The position numbers were made by a program, and so were the translations under genes. A stretch of 64,000 nucleotides of DNA, from positions 5,456,001 to 5,520,000 of the forward strand of contig NZ_CP031705.1 in assembly GCF_022701255.1 (NCBI RefSeq), in the 5' to 3' direction. The notes beneath the pieces were generated by a model. The model was not told the DNA's origin. It saw only the letters and a list, made by a program, of their open reading frames with translations, and did not search any database. Below, in pieces: positions 62,797 through 64,000 of the stretch (positions are counted from its first letter, which is position 1; each line of letters begins with the position of its first letter). The stretch comes from Microcoleus vaginatus HSN003. Lineage in GTDB: Bacteria > Cyanobacteriota > Cyanobacteriia > Cyanobacteriales > Microcoleaceae.

Positions 62797-62976
62797 GGCA
62801 AAGGTAATCGGGAATAAAAACTTCCTCTAGTAAAATATCCTAATTCCAGTAAGGATTTAATTAATCAAGGGGAATCGCTGTAATGGGAAATTGGGAAAAG
62901 GTAATGGGGAATGCAAACTTTCTCTAGTAGTATCTCCCGATTCCAGTAATTCTTTAATTAAAGCAGGGGGTGTCGC
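62797..62976. repeat. 97-bp direct duplication at the 3' end of small secreted gene
   Basis: AAAGGTAATCGGGAATAAAA with CTTCCTCTAGTAAAATATCC is repeated 97 bp later as AAAGGTAATGGGGAATGCAA with CTTTCTCTAGTAGTATCTCC. The downstream copy (62894 on) codes for the C-terminus of the 124-residue protein on the minus strand, and the other copy lies just past its stop codon. The copies have drifted substantially. Confidence 0.75.
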
Positions 62977-63231
62977 TTCTCGGTAAGGCCCGCAATAATA
63001 CATTGTCAAAACAGCTTTGTAAGCCCAGTGATTGGAAGGTACATCGGTAAAAGGATTTGGCAGGGTTTCAGCCTGATTCTGGACGCAAGCATTGAGAATT
63101 TGTTCTGGCGCTGTCTGCACTTGAACTAAAGAATTATTTGGCTTGAGTGGTGCGGTATTTTGTGCGTTTGCAGGAGCTAACAAACCTGTATAAATTAACA
63201 CTGTAGTAGTGGCAAAGATGCTGAGTTTCAT
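62857..63231 (-). CDS. Small secreted protein with SLH-like segment
   Basis: 124 residues. The signal peptide is FATTTVLIYTGLLAPANAQ. Residues about 58-90 (NPFTDVPSNHWAYKAVLTMY followed by YCGPYREATP) match the start of an S-layer homology unit, F-DVP-HWAY-A. Only one such unit is present, so it could be a minimal envelope-binding protein or a fragment of a larger one. The C-terminus (ESLHSPLPFPNFPLQRFPLI) has no known motif and the 3' end is duplicated downstream. Confidence 0.7.
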   Translation of the reverse strand: MKLSIFATTTVLIYTGLLAPANAQNTAPLKPNNSLVQVQTAPEQILNACVQNQAETLPNPFTDVPSNHWAYKAVLTMYYCGPYREATPPALIKELLESGDTTRESLHSPLPFPNFPLQRFPLIN

Positions 63232-63315
63232 AAGTTTATAAATTTCTGAATAAGTTGGGTGGTAGTGAGGACTTGAGTCCTCAAAATCGTGGGAAATAAG
63301 GGCTGTTCGTCCTTA

Positions 63316-63999
63316 CTACAAACCTTTGGAATGTTCAGACATTTTTCGCATTCCCAAGGCCAAGACACTCAAAAACAACAGGCCGATCGCCCCAGCTAGC
63401 GGATTGCCGTTAACTCCTGTCACCCACTCGGGAACAGATGCCGAATATCGCACTAACTGCCCGATGTTAATCATGTAATATCCCCAGACTAAACCTGCAT
63501 GAAGCCCGATCGACAAACCGAGGCGATTTTGGCGCGATCTTTTTCCCCAAACCAGAATCAAACCCAGCAACAACAACCCCGGAAACTGCGGCCAACTCTG
63601 CAGCATGGCCGCGACAGGTTTGATAAAATGAGATAGGGCAAACACCAGGCTATTCGCCCACAGAGATATTTTATAATTGTAATCCCGCTGCAACTCGTCC
63701 AGCAACCAACCACGGAATACCAACTCCTCCGCAAAACCGACTCCAAGGGCGCTTAATAGCCCTTCTGCGATGATTCTCGGCAAATTATCAGAATTTTGCC
63801 ACGCGACTAAGCCGAACAGCCCTTGCACCGCAAATAGAGTGAAAGTGAGCAAAAGCCCGATCGCCAATCCGATTAAAAGCTCAAAACCGTTTTTTCGCGT
63901 ATTGATTACACCGTAACTCTTGAGTAATTGGGTTTGTCCGTAAACCTGCTTTCCCCAGCGCGGCACTAGGAACAGAAACTCAGTAAACAACAATCCCAT
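63316..63999 (-). CDS. CPBP-family intramembrane metalloprotease, 5' end may lie outside window
   Basis: At least 227 residues. Several membrane helices, then GVGFAEELVFRGWLLDELQR, the EExxxR motif of CAAX-protease/bacteriocin-processing (CPBP, formerly Abi) enzymes, and FALSHFIK, the second metal-binding His. These are Rce1-like glutamate proteases acting inside the membrane; cyanobacterial members have unknown substrates. The first ATG in view is at 63999, so a longer N-terminus beyond the window is likely. Confidence 0.85.
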   Translation of the reverse strand: MGLLFTEFLFLVPRWGKQVYGQTQLLKSYGVINTRKNGFELLIGLAIGLLLTFTLFAVQGLFGLVAWQNSDNLPRIIAEGLLSALGVGFAEELVFRGWLLDELQRDYNYKISLWANSLVFALSHFIKPVAAMLQSWPQFPGLLLLGLILVWGKRSRQNRLGLSIGLHAGLVWGYYMINIGQLVRYSASVPEWVTGVNGNPLAGAIGLLFLSVLALGMRKMSEHSKGL

Positions 64000-64000
64000 T

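Overview
The window is chromosomal DNA from a filamentous, oxygenic cyanobacterium, most like the Microcoleus/Oscillatoria/Phormidium group. The evidence is two psbA genes, psaC, psbN and psbH, a CYP38/TLP40-type lumenal cyclophilin, a fused panC-cmk gene, many copies of the HIP1 octamer GCGATCGC, and abundant heptanucleotide tandem repeats. I see no rRNA, tRNA, CRISPR array, prophage or intact transposase gene. The group assignment is an inference from gene content; no marker phylogeny was possible.

Layout. 1-2.8 kb: a winged-helix-like protein and a P-loop ATPase (cut by the window edge), then an inactive-looking rhodanese. 3-8 kb: NUDIX hydrolase, metzincin-like protease, secG, a MITE-like element, gpmI and a retropepsin-like protease. 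8-12.8 kb: a proline-rich repeat lipoprotein, two tandem MORN proteins and a DUF6391 protein. 13-21 kb: Uma2 nucleases, a Ca2+/H+ exchanger, a secreted phospholipase-D-like protein with an EF-hand loop and a helix-hairpin-helix tail, a cysteine desulfurase, and a truncated TPR/CHAT-type gene. 21-28 kb: thiL split by a repeat cluster, cyclophilin, efp-accB, an ArsR regulator and a GerMN protein.

28-34 kb is the most striking architecture. Two psbA copies form a 1184-bp inverted repeat around a cobalamin operon (cobG-cobH-cobI) headed by a cobalamin riboswitch. cobG itself carries a dispersed hairpin repeat in frame. 34-43 kb holds fabF-acpP, an HdrB-like protein, psaC, glmS, an O-antigen-ligase-like membrane protein, a YaaW homologue and a renalase-like flavoprotein. 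43-52 kb holds two more Uma2 genes, a polysaccharide deacetylase, a 130-bp tandem repeat array, panC-cmk, an RlpA-like protein and purM. 52-64 kb holds DedA, a STAS protein, a coiled-coil gene pair, a class II aldolase, a 27-codon membrane ORF, a Wzz-like protein, aroC followed by an MBL hydrolase, psbN/psbH, tatA-pth-DUF3146, and a CPBP protease at the right edge.

Most genes are housekeeping or photosynthetic. The unusual feature is how far small repeats have spread, including into coding sequences (thiL, cobG, the polymerase-like gene, the MORN genes). The best leads are the truncated ATPase operon at the left edge, the psbA/cob inverted repeat, the thiL lesion, the EF-hand PLD protein and the 27-residue membrane ORF. 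No complete, clearly new multi-gene system is visible.
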